This document shows positions 1 through 11,000 of a stretch of DNA of 64,000 nucleotides, piece by piece. The position numbers and the translations under genes are program-made. This DNA is from Bacteroidetes bacterium UBA6221 (lineage in GTDB: Bacteria > Bacteroidota > Bacteroidia > Chitinophagales > Chitinophagaceae). Below the pieces are notes generated by a model. That model was not told the origin of the DNA. It did no database searches and saw only the letters and a program-made list of their open reading frames with translations. Position 1 is the first letter of the stretch. Every line of letters starts with the position of its first letter. The stretch lies in the NCBI GenBank assembly GCA_002421685.1, contig DISB01000016.1, positions 4,245 through 68,244 on the forward strand, written 5' to 3'.

Positions 1-109
1 TACCACATAATTTGAAAGCAAATCAATCACAAAGAGCTTAAATATTTCATACAAGTCATAGTCCTATATTTTTTTGATAACTTTAACATTTAGTAAAGCT
101 CATCATTAT

Positions 110-3100
110 ATGAGAAAATTTCTGCAATATGTCTTTCTCATGCTATTAGCTTGTCGCGCTGATGGACAAGTTTCTTATTCTATCATTACAAGCTTAAATC
201 AAGGTTATACATCGTGTGCACCAAGCGGCAATTTACAGGGTAGCTGCAACATCACTTATACTGGTGGTTTATTGCAATTTGGAATTGCTGTCATCTCCAA
301 TGATACAGTTACTTTTCAGTTAAAAAGATGTAGCGGAAACCAATTTGGTAGCACTGACACCTTTTATCTTAAAGAAGAAATAAGTAGTACAGGTATAGAT
401 AATATAGTAGTATGTGGTACTCCAATTCCTTCTAATGGCATACCTATAAGCGGCTACACTACATACACATACAAACATAAGGTAACTCATCAGACAGGTA
501 TTAAATACTATTGTGCGGTTGTAATACTTAAAAACAACGGTATCACCTATAGATTCTACTCTAAACCTATTGGCATAGCGGCCAACCAACCAAACTGTCA
601 AACACCGAACCATACCCAATTTTCAGGTTCAACTTTTACAAGCACCAGCTTTCTTGCAACATGGCCTGCTGTAACGGGGGCCACCAGCTATACTATCTAC
701 CACCGTACTTTAAGTGGGTCGTTTGGAATGTTTCAACCACTTACTTCAACAACAAACTCGGTTAGCATCACCGGATTAACCCCGAATACCGATTATAAAT
801 TTCAGGTAAGAGCGAATTGTGGTGCAAACAATTCAAGTCAATGGAGTCCGTCATCAACTAACACATTCAGAACTTCGGCAAGCACTAATTATACATTTAC
901 TATAACAGCACCCAACGGAGGACAATTTTTTACAACTGCTACATTACAAAATATAACATGGAATAGCACGGGATTAAGTTCTTCTGATACTATAAACCTC
1001 GAACTTTGTGATACAAATGGTAACCCTCAATTTGTTTTACCGCAAGCTGGCGCCATTCATCTAAATACAGGCTCTTACTCTTGGTATATCCCCAATAGCA
1101 TACCATCAGGGCAGTATAAAATTAAAATTTATAAGACTGGCACGGTTGGAGGTGCTTATGATACAAGCGATAGTCCTTTTACAATAACAAACAACAGTTC
1201 CACGCCTACTATTGCAGTAACAAGCCCAACCCTTTTCCAGTCGTATAATCTTGGTGGCTCATTACCTATAACATGGACGTATTCTAATATTTCATCTTCT
1301 GCACTGATTGGGTTTACTTTGGTAAATCCATCAACTAAAGCGTCTATTTATGCCATACCGCCAAGCACTGGTGTAATAAACAATAATGCATTTACCTGGA
1401 GCAATATATCAGGCGTAACTGCGGGAAGTTATCAGGCAAAAGTCTATCAGATTTCTAACCCTTCAATCCATGCGTACAGCCCGACATTCATTATTAATAG
1501 CGGTTCGCAAGCAAAAAGCATAACGGTCAACTACCCCAATGGAGGTGAAACGCTTACTACTGGTCAAAGCATAGGCATATCTTGGTCAAGCACCAATATC
1601 TCACCCGACCCTGTTAGTTTAGAGTTGGTACAAGGTAGTAATACAACAGCTTATCAGATTATTGCCAGTCCTATACAAAACCAAAGCCCCTACTCATGGA
1701 CAATACCCAGCAATATCCCAACAGGTCAATACCGAATAAAGATATACCGAACGAATACAACTAATGGAACAATAGTTGACTATAGTAACAACACCTTTAC
1801 GATTACTAATACTACTGTTCCATCATGTATAACATGGGCAAGCGGAATACAACCTAACTCATTTGAAAAGAAAATAGCTGCGGAATACCTATGTAGTCAG
1901 GGCATCATTCAGAACACGCAAAACGCCAATAGTAATGACCAACCAATACAACGACATGATTTAGCCAAAATACTGTTCAAAGGATTGTTTGGGTCTGGTT
2001 CATCGGTTACAACACCTGTTGATTATGCACCAACTCCTTTCTATGACATACAGAGTACTAACTATTACAGTCAGTTTGTCAAAGCACTATACTATCTTGA
2101 ATACGGCAATGGTGTATCTGTTTTTACTCGTGATTTTGCGCATTTCCGTCCGAGTGAAAAGATAAAACGAAAAGACGCTGTAAAGGCTTTTGTTGAGGCA
2201 TGGAATATTCCGGTTAATTTTAATCCTGTTGGTGCAAGCCCATTTGGGGATGTACCAGTAAACGACCCTGCTTACCCGTGGATAAAAGCTGCTAAAGATG
2301 CGGGGTTGGTAAATGGGAATAGTAATGGCTCTTTTTTCCCTGAACAATATATAACACGTAGCGATGCGTTTATTATCCTGTGGCGGATGCTTACCAGTAC
2401 CACAATTTCTAAGCCAACTCCCACAGCCAATGATTTCTTTTTCTCTAATAACGTCACATCTCTCACCTGGAACAAATCACTAAGTACAGCAAACGCCAAT
2501 TTTGATAGCTATGTCAAAAATAGCTTTGCCATAGATGGTATCGTGCCATTATCATTCTCCCATTTTTATAGCGCAGTTTCTACAGAATTACCCGGTGAAC
2601 TCTACGAGAAATACAACTATGATAGCTCTACGATTCGTTATAAAATGCTACCGCTTGGCAAAGGCTGGTCTCATAGCTACAATGCGTACCTGTTAAAGAT
2701 AGATGGCGATACGGCTGGCTCTTTGACTGATGACAGGTATATTATTCATTGGGCGGATGGGTCGTTTGCGAGCTATAAGCTGACTGGTTCTAACACATTC
2801 ATCAGCGAAACAATAGGGAGTTATGATACGCTTTATATAAACAGTGGAGCATTAGAGGTAAAAAAGAAAGACCAGACACGATACAGGTTTACCTATGTAG
2901 GAAACAATAAAGTCTTTACGTTATCTCAGATAATTGACAGACACGGGAATGTCCTGAACCTCCAATGGTCGCTACAAAACAACTCACCTCGATTAGATAG
3001 AGTAGTTGTATCGCCTATCAGGTATCTGCAATTTTATTACAATAAAGCGGGTGAAAACCTGATAACCGCTGTATCAGCCTATACAGGGAGTATTGTCAGG

Positions 3101-5917
3101 ACAGTATATTTTAGTTACAGTCAGGATAATACCGACCTGATTTCATATAAGGATGCCAAAAACCAAAGCACAACCTATAACTATGGCACAGGTGAAAAAG
3201 AAAAACACCTTCTAAAAACAATAACGCTTCCCAGGGGCAACGTAATTACTAACACCTATCACCAACGGAAACTCGCCAGCACACAGTATAACAGTCAATA
3301 TAAAACCGACATAGATTTTACCGCTAATTATGGCACAAACAACCCAACCACCAAGACAAAAGTAACGATATATAACAGCCCTGCAGGCACAAGCAATCCT
3401 CATCAATCGAGATACACCTACGATAAGTTTGGTAATGTAACTGATTACGCGTCTGCATTAGACAGCACACATATAGACTATAATATTGCAGGTCAACAAA
3501 ACCTGCCAAGTTCTATTACGGATTATGTCAGTGGTATTCAAACAACGATTAACTATAATGGCAAAGGAAACATCACCCAAATTCAACGTAGCGCACCCGG
3601 ACTGCCCAACCAAACATTTAAGGCTTATTACAATAGTCTGAATGATATTGATTCAACAACCGATGCGAAAGGGAATACAACTACATATTCTTATACCAGT
3701 GGTCAGCTTACACAGATAAAGCAACCTAATAATGTTACCACGACTATCGTTCCAAACACTAATGGTACACCTGCCTCTATTACTAACCCGTCCAACATCA
3801 AAACAATATACGCCTATAACCAATATGGCAGTATTACGTCTGCGATTGTTGACAATACTGGTATAAAAGCAACTGCATCTTATGATGATGCGAGCAGATT
3901 GACAGACTTGGTTGACCCGAACAATGTACTAACAAAAGTCACCTATGATAATAACGACAATGTACTATCTGTAAAGGAAGATGCGAATAATACAGGCTAT
4001 ATAACTTCTTATGATTACGATGCAAATGGTAACAACATAAAAATCACTCCACCGTTAGGGCAACATACTATACTGGATTATGACAACAACGACCTCCTAA
4101 CAAAAGAAAACTTTGGCGGTTACTACAAGCAATACACCTATAATAATGACGGTACGCCTAAAACTATCAGGAACAAAAACGGACATACATTTAATTACAG
4201 CTTTTATCCATCAGGGAATACCCATGCAGGACAGTTGCAAAGCAATGGTTATGCAGATTTCAATTATGATACACGTCACAACCTTAGAACGATAATACAC
4301 AAGGGGAATAATAAAACCATTACAATTGGTTATGATGCGTTTAATCGTCCTGATTCCGTTTCTTACAATGATGTGTCCAACCCTAAAGCAATTAAATATT
4401 ATTACAACAGCAATAACCTTGATAGTGCTATTGTCTATCCTACCAGTATTAATCTGACAGTATATTACACCTACGATGCCAACAATCGTCTAATTACTGT
4501 CAAAGACAACAATAACTACACTTATGTAACCTATACCTATTTAGCTGACGGCAGGTTGGCAATAGAAACCTTTGGTAATGGTACAAAATCAATCTACCAG
4601 TATGAAAACAATACGGGAAGGCTGGATAGTATGGCATCACTTACCAGTAGCAATGCAGTTATAGTTGGCTATAAGTTCATAAAGGATAATGCAGGAAACC
4701 ATGAAAATGAAATACCTAATATCCCGAATGGATTAACCACATCACCACCCAATACCGTTAATATTATCTACCAGCATAGCTCCATTGACAGGCAAACGAA
4801 ATTTGACACCCTTAATCAAGGTTTTAATGCAAATGGAGCACAAACTACCCTAAACGGTCAATCGTGGGCAAGTTATGATGAGTTGGATAACCTGACCTCA
4901 TACAAGCGAGGAAGTATTACTGACACATTCGAGTATGATGGAACAGAAGGACGAAGACGTAAGAACAACACACGGTATGTACTGGATATACTGCATAACA
5001 ATAACGTATTGGCAGAAACAGACCTAAACGGAAATGATAGCAGTATTTATATCTATGGCATAGGGCTTGTTTGCAGAATAGACCCTGGCACACCAACAAA
5101 CAAGAGCTATTACCATTATGATTACAGGGGCGGCACCATAGCCATTACTAACAGCAGCCAGACAGTTACGCACCGGTACAAATACAGTGCATACGGCATA
5201 TTGGAAGCTAAACAGGAAAGCGGATTTAAGAACCCATACAGATACGTAGGCAAATACGGTGTACAATATGACGATAGTGCATTGTACTTTATGCGGGCGA
5301 GGTATTACAACCCATACCAGGGACGCTTTTTAAGCGAAGACCCAATTTGGTATACAAATCTGTTTGCATATGCCGGGAATAACCCTATAATGAATATTGA
5401 CCCAAGTGGAGAAAACTGGCTGTCTGATAAAGGGGATGCTGTGGTGAAAGCATTGCTTTCATCTCCAACTGTAAACTATGCAGCAGATGGAATAGCTGGA
5501 TGGTCTGCATTGATAAACGGGGAATATGAATTAGCAAATGAGTATTTTGATAAGTCAAACAAAAATTTTGTTCCCGCAGTAAAGGAAATCGTTACCGAAG
5601 CTGCTATTAGCTATGCTACAGCAGGGGGGTATAAATTACTAAGAGCTGGCAGGTATGTACTTAAACCTTTGGGCTTAGGTTCTACAGGTAGAACGGTTGC
5701 AAGAAACCTTACAGAGCGATTAGCAATGGAGGAAATTGTGTCTAATCCATCATCGGGAAAGGTAATAGAACATACATTGAAAGATGCTCGGTGGTTTGGT
5801 TGGAGTAAAATGTCAAATAAAAAAGCTCACGGTGTAGAAATCCATTATAATGCCTTATGGGAAAATGGAGTAATAAAGGCAATTGACGATTTTAAATTTA
5901 TTGATATAATAAAATGA
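110..5917 (+). CDS. Secreted Rhs/YD-repeat polymorphic toxin with FN3, Kre9-like and SLH-like modules
   Basis: A 1935-aa protein. I chose the ATG at 110 over an upstream TTG because it opens directly on a signal peptide (MRKFLQYVFLMLLACRADGQ). Approximate domain order: fibronectin type III (160-255); three Ser/Thr-rich Kre9/KNH-like modules (265-360, 370-460, 470-570), marked by YPNGGE and IPSGQYKIKIYKT; S-layer-homology-like units (580-780), marked by FGDVPVNDPAYPWIKAAKDA and ITRSDAFIILWRML; YD/RHS repeats (about 830-1620); and an Rhs core ending RYYNPYQGRFLSEDP...DPSGE near 1765. Past this point the sequence is the variable toxin tip. It ends with LAMEEI...DARWFGWSKM...GVEIHYN...DDFKF, which I recall as a recurrent C-terminal toxin family of Rhs proteins; its activity is not known to me. 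The next gene overlaps by 4 nt and is the likely immunity gene. Base composition is more AT-rich than the rest of the window, which suggests transfer. No T9SS tail is present. Confidence 0.93.
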   Translation: MRKFLQYVFLMLLACRADGQVSYSIITSLNQGYTSCAPSGNLQGSCNITYTGGLLQFGIAVISNDTVTFQLKRCSGNQFGSTDTFYLKEEISSTGIDNIVVCGTPIPSNGIPISGYTTYTYKHKVTHQTGIKYYCAVVILKNNGITYRFYSKPIGIAANQPNCQTPNHTQFSGSTFTSTSFLATWPAVTGATSYTIYHRTLSGSFGMFQPLTSTTNSVSITGLTPNTDYKFQVRANCGANNSSQWSPSSTNTFRTSASTNYTFTITAPNGGQFFTTATLQNITWNSTGLSSSDTINLELCDTNGNPQFVLPQAGAIHLNTGSYSWYIPNSIPSGQYKIKIYKTGTVGGAYDTSDSPFTITNNSSTPTIAVTSPTLFQSYNLGGSLPITWTYSNISSSALIGFTLVNPSTKASIYAIPPSTGVINNNAFTWSNISGVTAGSYQAKVYQISNPSIHAYSPTFIINSGSQAKSITVNYPNGGETLTTGQSIGISWSSTNISPDPVSLELVQGSNTTAYQIIASPIQNQSPYSWTIPSNIPTGQYRIKIYRTNTTNGTIVDYSNNTFTITNTTVPSCITWASGIQPNSFEKKIAAEYLCSQGIIQNTQNANSNDQPIQRHDLAKILFKGLFGSGSSVTTPVDYAPTPFYDIQSTNYYSQFVKALYYLEYGNGVSVFTRDFAHFRPSEKIKRKDAVKAFVEAWNIPVNFNPVGASPFGDVPVNDPAYPWIKAAKDAGLVNGNSNGSFFPEQYITRSDAFIILWRMLTSTTISKPTPTANDFFFSNNVTSLTWNKSLSTANANFDSYVKNSFAIDGIVPLSFSHFYSAVSTELPGELYEKYNYDSSTIRYKMLPLGKGWSHSYNAYLLKIDGDTAGSLTDDRYIIHWADGSFASYKLTGSNTFISETIGSYDTLYINSGALEVKKKDQTRYRFTYVGNNKVFTLSQIIDRHGNVLNLQWSLQNNSPRLDRVVVSPIRYLQFYYNKAGENLITAVSAYTGSIVRTVYFSYSQDNTDLISYKDAKNQSTTYNYGTGEKEKHLLKTITLPRGNVITNTYHQRKLASTQYNSQYKTDIDFTANYGTNNPTTKTKVTIYNSPAGTSNPHQSRYTYDKFGNVTDYASALDSTHIDYNIAGQQNLPSSITDYVSGIQTTINYNGKGNITQIQRSAPGLPNQTFKAYYNSLNDIDSTTDAKGNTTTYSYTSGQLTQIKQPNNVTTTIVPNTNGTPASITNPSNIKTIYAYNQYGSITSAIVDNTGIKATASYDDASRLTDLVDPNNVLTKVTYDNNDNVLSVKEDANNTGYITSYDYDANGNNIKITPPLGQHTILDYDNNDLLTKENFGGYYKQYTYNNDGTPKTIRNKNGHTFNYSFYPSGNTHAGQLQSNGYADFNYDTRHNLRTIIHKGNNKTITIGYDAFNRPDSVSYNDVSNPKAIKYYYNSNNLDSAIVYPTSINLTVYYTYDANNRLITVKDNNNYTYVTYTYLADGRLAIETFGNGTKSIYQYENNTGRLDSMASLTSSNAVIVGYKFIKDNAGNHENEIPNIPNGLTTSPPNTVNIIYQHSSIDRQTKFDTLNQGFNANGAQTTLNGQSWASYDELDNLTSYKRGSITDTFEYDGTEGRRRKNNTRYVLDILHNNNVLAETDLNGNDSSIYIYGIGLVCRIDPGTPTNKSYYHYDYRGGTIAITNSSQTVTHRYKYSAYGILEAKQESGFKNPYRYVGKYGVQYDDSALYFMRARYYNPYQGRFLSEDPIWYTNLFAYAGNNPIMNIDPSGENWLSDKGDAVVKALLSSPTVNYAADGIAGWSALINGEYELANEYFDKSNKNFVPAVKEIVTEAAISYATAGGYKLLRAGRYVLKPLGLGSTGRTVARNLTERLAMEEIVSNPSSGKVIEHTLKDARWFGWSKMSNKKAHGVEIHYNALWENGVIKAIDDFKFIDIIK

Positions 5918-6306
5918 AAGTAGTTTGTAGATATAATAACCCCTCAAATTTGCCCAAGGGTATTCCTGATAATTTTGATTATGGTCTTGAGTTAAGCAAG
6001 GAGTATTTAGTAATGGGAGTATTGACCTTTAAACAATCAAATGATTTGTATTTTTTAGTTGATGAAAATGGTAGCCCAAGTTGGTTTCCTTATCAGATTT
6101 TTGAAATAGTAAGTAACGAATTACCCGCTAATTGGTTTGTGAAAATTAATATTGGAAATGACTATGTAGATTATCAGAACTTATTTGGTTTTAACGAGCT
6201 TTGTAATAAGGAAGACTTTTTCAATCAACTATTGGAACGTGAAGAGGAAACAATGCAGACCTACTTCATGCGCAAAATAGAGTTAGAAAAGGAATTAACC
6301 GTCTAA
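5914..6306 (+). CDS. Probable immunity protein for the upstream Rhs toxin
   Basis: A 130-aa acidic protein without signal peptide or membrane segment, so cytoplasmic. Its ATG overlaps the Rhs stop in an ATGA arrangement, so the two are translationally coupled, as expected for a toxin/immunity pair. The sequence pattern (KEYLVMGVL, then YFLVDENG, then WFPYQIFEIVSNELPANWF) resembles small immunity proteins that follow toxins of the DARW...GVEIHY...DDFKF type. The assignment rests on position plus this remembered pattern; the toxin target is unknown. Like the toxin gene, it is AT-rich. Confidence 0.75.
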   Translation: MKVVCRYNNPSNLPKGIPDNFDYGLELSKEYLVMGVLTFKQSNDLYFLVDENGSPSWFPYQIFEIVSNELPANWFVKINIGNDYVDYQNLFGFNELCNKEDFFNQLLEREEETMQTYFMRKIELEKELTV

Positions 6307-6338
6307 CCTTGTACAATGAAATTATTGAACATAAATTT

Positions 6339-9300
6339 ATGAAATCGTCTTTGTTATTATGTTTAAGCCTCATTACCTACAATGCTGTAGGCCAGAATAA
6401 TATCAACACGTTTGACAATCGGGGTCAACTCATCCAACAAAATAAGGACGTTACTACACAAACATGGGACATAGACAACAACCAAAACTTCACTTCACAA
6501 AAGATAACTAATAGCAGTGTCACTATTGACCTGCAAAATACAGTAGTATCAGTATCTTCCATTACGATAGTTGCAGGCAATACAATTACTGTAAACACAA
6601 GTATTTATAATTCAGGTGGAGGGACTGCAAATAGCAGTCTTTTTAAATACTTTTTAAGTAGCAATACTGCCTTAGATGCTGGGGATGTACAATTAGATAG
6701 TACTGGCATAAATGGACTTACTGGTGGTAATACATACAATTTAGGTAACAAGCAACTTACTATCCCATCAAACACAACTAATGGCATGTATTATATACTC
6801 TTTGTAGCAGATGCGCTTAACCAGGTAACAGAAAGCAACGAGAATAATAATGTTGCTTACCAGCAAATAATTGTTGCATCCTGTACCAATGCAATAACTA
6901 TTAATGCTGTGCCTACACCAGCAAATTGCGGTGTAAATAATGGGATAATTACGTTAAATCCATCGGGTGGTACATCCCCTTACCAATACTCTATAGACGG
7001 AGGAGTAATATACTCCAGCCAAAATGCATTCAATAATCTCGCGCCTACTACCTATGCGGTAAAAGTCAAAGACTTGACTGGCTGTACCGCTACCCAAAAT
7101 GTAACTATTATCAATGCAGGAAATGTAACACCAATAGCTGCTTTTACACCTACAGTAAACGCAAATGCTGTATCGGTGCAAAACACCAGTACCAATGCTA
7201 CGGCATATCTCTGGAACTTTGGTGATGGCAATACCTTGAATACACTCCACGGTACTCATATATATAGCGCCCAGGGCACATACAATATATGCCTGACTGC
7301 CGGTAACGCCTGTGCGAGTATACAGAATTGTCAGCAAGTAAGTGTTACTTCATCTATTAGTGGCAGTACATCAAATATTTTCGCCAAAATTTTCAAGAAC
7401 AATGGGAAAGAAATACTCCTAAATGACGTCTGCCAATCTCAAACTGATAGCGGCTTTTACATTGGCGGCAATTACGATGGTGATTATCCTGTTTATGGCC
7501 AAATTACCAAAAACGGGGAAATGTTATGGTCAAAGGAGTTGAATGCAACTGCTTTTTATGGATTATCCATTATGCAAATTGAGCCATTTGGTTCAGGATA
7601 TTTGATACAGGTAGGCGACAAAAACCTTGTTATGATTGATAAGGATGGAATCGTACAATGGACACGAGTATTGAACAACTATGGCTTAATAAAGATATTT
7701 CCCCAAGCCACTCTTGTATGCGGTCTCGGAGCAAATACCAATACCTTAGTTATACAGAAAATCAATCAGAATGGCGGCCTGGATTGGTCGAAGCAGTACC
7801 AATATCAGATATACGGCACTTCAACAAACGACTCTACTGATTTAGTTGCGGAGGGAGATATTACCCAAATCGGCACCAGTTACTACGCATTGGCTCTTAC
7901 AGTCAGAAAAAAATACATTTCAACTTCTTCTTCCAGTTATTATTCATACTACGACCCTCTTTTGCTAAAAATTGATGCGTCCGGGAATCATCAATGGAGC
8001 AAAACTGCTGGTGGCACATTAGACAATTACGATGCACCGAAACAAATATATTATGACGCGTTAGTTAATAAATTATTTGTAATAAATGAAAGTGCGTATC
8101 AATCATCTTATGCAGGATTAATTACGTCACACAGTGCAAGTAATGGAACTTCTTCGTTTTGTAGGTTGTACACGTCTGGAACGCCGTATTACTTAGGCAA
8201 TGTTAATACACTAAATGGTTATAACTTCAAATGGGCGCTTGGGAATCTGCTTTTCTCTGTTGACAATTATTTGTATCCGGCAAGTAATAATGCTGTTTTG
8301 GTGGATACCCAATCTGCTGATGTATATTTTAATGATTGCTTCGTTACAAAAGAAAAAGGCTATATCGGATATTTTACCACTATAAACAATAATACTAATG
8401 CTTCCGGACTGCATCGGGGCGTGCTAAAGATTGATAGCTTTATAAATAGCCTGCCATGTAAATCTGTCAAGAATGTAGCTACACCTGCTAATATCACGGC
8501 ATATATGTATAGTACTCAAATCTATACTCCGAATGTTAGCAACTTCTCGCCGGTGATTACCAGCCCAAACTTTATTGCGAATGCAATAAATATGTATGAT
8601 TCTCTTCTCTGCGAGCAAAAGGCAAACCTTTGCTCATTAGCTACAGATTTGACTGCAACCAAACAGACCCCCTGCATAGGTGAACAGATAGTCGTTACCC
8701 GCGCTCCGCAGTATGGAACAAGCCAGTGGTTTCTGAACGATACGCTTAAATGCACAAACTGCGGTAGCTATTCTTATATATTTAATCAACCAGGTACATA
8801 TAAAATCAAGATGAAAATCGCTAATTTTTACTGCGTGGATTCATCTGAGTTGACATATTCTATTGCACCGCAAATAACTGCATCTTCTACAACTACGCCA
8901 ACGATATGCGGCGGATCAACGGGACAGATTAGCATACTAGTAAATGGAGGTTTACCTCCATATCAATATGCCATCGATACTGTTAATACTTATCTTTCAA
9001 GCAACATATTCAGCAGTTTAGATTCGGGGCATTATGTTATCAAAATAATAGATGATTATGGCTGCGTAAAAACAATTTCAGATACGATACATAGGGCAAT
9101 GTCGAATATGTCATTGCAGGTTCGTACAACGCATCCAAGCTGCAATGGATATGCAGACGGTGAGATAAGTGTTCTGTCGGACGGCGGCACTGCCCCTTAT
9201 AGTTACAGTTGGAGCAATAGTGCTACAACTAATAGTATTACAGGGCTATCGCAAAACAGCTATACAGTCATTGTAACGGATGCTAATTCCTGTCTTGCAT

Positions 9301-10307
9301 CGCAGACGATAGCACTCAATAATCCTCCAAAATTGGAGTTGGACTCACTAATAGCTACTGATGACATTTGCCTTGATAGTGTCGGAACCGCCCTTGCCAT
9401 AGCCACCGGGGGTACGCCTCCTTACGCATACGCATGGAGCAACGGAGGAGTGGATAGCTTCCAGCATAATCTATGGCCAGGTGATTATATAATATCAGTA
9501 TTCGATAATAATGGCTGCATGATTAGAGATACGGTTACAGTAGATACTGCTTCCGCACCCTCACCTGCGCCTCTTATTACGCCGGCCTTAACTCATTTGT
9601 GCCAAGGCAATGGAGTCACGCTACAATCAAGTTATGCAGGCGGATCGCACCAATGGTACAATAATGGAGTATTGATACCAAATGGACTAAGCGATAGCTA
9701 TTACACAACGACAGGAGATACATTCACCGTAGCATACACGAATATTGATGGATGCACATCCATTTCTCAACCGAGCATTGTTATTGTTCATCCGCTGCCG
9801 CCTGTTCCTACCGTTTCGTTCTCAAATGATACACTGTATTCAAGTGTACAAGACACAGGATATAATTATCAATGGTATCTGTATGGGATAAATAACCCTA
9901 TTGCGGCGGCTACAAATTATTATCATAAAGCAACAGAGATAGGCGCGTATTTTGTCGTAATCACAGATAGCAATGGCTGTCAGTCAAGTTCGCAGTTTTT
10001 CGGGGTGCCCGTTTTGGGCGTAGAACAAATATTTACCTCTCATTCATTTACTAGTGATACGATTATCGTGTACCCTAACCCAACTACCGGTAACGTAATG
10101 ATTGCTACCCATACATTTGACGATGCCCCTATTGACGTGGCAATTACTGACATATTAGGCAAGAAGTTGGCTTCTTACACTATAATTCCTAAAAACAAGT
10201 ACGGATATATGAAAATAAATATTGCTGGCCATGCTTCGGGCGTATATATGTTCACTTTTAGTCGAGGAGGCAGCCACTGGCAATCTATACGAGCCATAAA
10301 GAAGTAG
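6339..10307 (+). CDS. Large T9SS-exported surface protein with CARDB, PKD and SprB repeats
   Basis: A 1322-aa protein. The ATG at 6339 was chosen because it starts a signal peptide (MKSSLLLCLSLITYNAVGQ); the upstream TTG at 6309 adds ten unlikely residues. Visible parts: a CARDB-like domain (about 60-180, ending ESNENNNVAYQQIIV), an SprB-type repeat (YQYSIDGG...), a PKD domain (YLWNFGDGNT...GTYNICLTAGN), a central propeller-like part with repeated ITKNGEMLWSKEL-type strands, three more SprB-like repeats (GGTAPYSYSWSNSATT, GGTPPYAYAWSNGG), and a C-terminal T9SS type A tail starting VYPNPTTGNVMI. It should be cell-surface attached or released through T9SS. It lies 32 nt after the immunity gene and shares the AT-rich composition, but no functional link to the toxin is visible. 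Confidence 0.9.
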   Translation: MKSSLLLCLSLITYNAVGQNNINTFDNRGQLIQQNKDVTTQTWDIDNNQNFTSQKITNSSVTIDLQNTVVSVSSITIVAGNTITVNTSIYNSGGGTANSSLFKYFLSSNTALDAGDVQLDSTGINGLTGGNTYNLGNKQLTIPSNTTNGMYYILFVADALNQVTESNENNNVAYQQIIVASCTNAITINAVPTPANCGVNNGIITLNPSGGTSPYQYSIDGGVIYSSQNAFNNLAPTTYAVKVKDLTGCTATQNVTIINAGNVTPIAAFTPTVNANAVSVQNTSTNATAYLWNFGDGNTLNTLHGTHIYSAQGTYNICLTAGNACASIQNCQQVSVTSSISGSTSNIFAKIFKNNGKEILLNDVCQSQTDSGFYIGGNYDGDYPVYGQITKNGEMLWSKELNATAFYGLSIMQIEPFGSGYLIQVGDKNLVMIDKDGIVQWTRVLNNYGLIKIFPQATLVCGLGANTNTLVIQKINQNGGLDWSKQYQYQIYGTSTNDSTDLVAEGDITQIGTSYYALALTVRKKYISTSSSSYYSYYDPLLLKIDASGNHQWSKTAGGTLDNYDAPKQIYYDALVNKLFVINESAYQSSYAGLITSHSASNGTSSFCRLYTSGTPYYLGNVNTLNGYNFKWALGNLLFSVDNYLYPASNNAVLVDTQSADVYFNDCFVTKEKGYIGYFTTINNNTNASGLHRGVLKIDSFINSLPCKSVKNVATPANITAYMYSTQIYTPNVSNFSPVITSPNFIANAINMYDSLLCEQKANLCSLATDLTATKQTPCIGEQIVVTRAPQYGTSQWFLNDTLKCTNCGSYSYIFNQPGTYKIKMKIANFYCVDSSELTYSIAPQITASSTTTPTICGGSTGQISILVNGGLPPYQYAIDTVNTYLSSNIFSSLDSGHYVIKIIDDYGCVKTISDTIHRAMSNMSLQVRTTHPSCNGYADGEISVLSDGGTAPYSYSWSNSATTNSITGLSQNSYTVIVTDANSCLASQTIALNNPPKLELDSLIATDDICLDSVGTALAIATGGTPPYAYAWSNGGVDSFQHNLWPGDYIISVFDNNGCMIRDTVTVDTASAPSPAPLITPALTHLCQGNGVTLQSSYAGGSHQWYNNGVLIPNGLSDSYYTTTGDTFTVAYTNIDGCTSISQPSIVIVHPLPPVPTVSFSNDTLYSSVQDTGYNYQWYLYGINNPIAAATNYYHKATEIGAYFVVITDSNGCQSSSQFFGVPVLGVEQIFTSHSFTSDTIIVYPNPTTGNVMIATHTFDDAPIDVAITDILGKKLASYTIIPKNKYGYMKINIAGHASGVYMFTFSRGGSHWQSIRAIKK

Positions 10308-10391
10308 GTTGACTTACAATTAATTATATAGCCAGAATTCTCAAATACTCAATAATCTGGTTCGACATTTGTCCCAAGAGGTTCACTAGAA

Positions 10392-10415
10392 AAAGGTTGC
10401 AGCAATGCAACCTTT
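10392..10415. terminator. Perfect 9-bp stem-loop, likely terminator of the surface-protein gene
   Basis: AAAGGTTGC, loop AGCAAT, GCAACCTTT. The stem is perfect and symmetrical in A/T ends, so it could work in either direction. It lies 85 bp after the stop at 10307. The T-tract is short. Confidence 0.5.
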
Positions 10416-10621
10416 ACTTATTTATACGCATCCTTACCTGGAAACCTTGATTTTGAAGAATTTATAACAAGAGCGTTTTGAGATAGCGAACTACCTTTAT
10501 ACAGGTTTACGATTTTTTAATCGAGTAAAAATTGAGTAACCCATGTTGTTACCACTCAAAGCAATTATTTTCCTGAAATAATGATAAAAAAACTACTCGG
10601 GTTTCAAGTTCTGGATGAAGC

Positions 10622-10646
10622 AAGCGGGTGCATAGGGAGCCCGCTT
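10622..10646 (+). terminator. GC-rich stem-loop followed by T-rich run
   Basis: AAGCGGG, 11-nt loop, CCCGCTT, then a C/T- and T-rich stretch. It looks like a rho-independent terminator on the plus strand, although no gene directly precedes it. It could also be a leftover of a lost gene. Confidence 0.4.
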
Positions 10647-11000
10647 CTCCATTTTATTTTTATTATGTGCAACGCAGTTCTCTATAATATTGCTGGCATA
10701 TCTTTCTGGTAAAAACGCCAACTGCTGCATTTGTGGTCAGCCATTATGTACTTCTATTTCCCTTTATTGCGTGGCCTTTTGGGGGAGAAAAACAATATTT
10801 ATATGCAGTTAAAAAAAATATGTACGTTGCTTATTTTTGTTCTGTCCAATTGATACATTTGTTTTGTATTTATGCCTTTTGGACACAGTACCAACAGGTA
10901 GTATATAAAGTTTTGAACACCAAAAAAATTACTTATTACAAATCGCCGTCTTACAGCTTAATAATACCTCACCCCGTCACGGCATAAATTATTAAGGTAT

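Larger units (their letters stand above)
10308..11000. other. 693-bp stretch without a convincing gene
   Basis: It holds two hairpins (10392-10415 and 10622-10646), listed separately. The only sizeable ORF (10733-10987, 84 codons) has no family resemblance or coding-like composition and was rejected. The rest is AT-rich spacer between the AT-rich toxin island and the next membrane-protein gene. Confidence 0.6.

Noticed and set aside
10733..10987. 84-codon plus-strand ORF in the gap after the toxin island
   Set aside because: Random-looking aromatic and hydrophobic sequence, no start context, no resemblance to any family.
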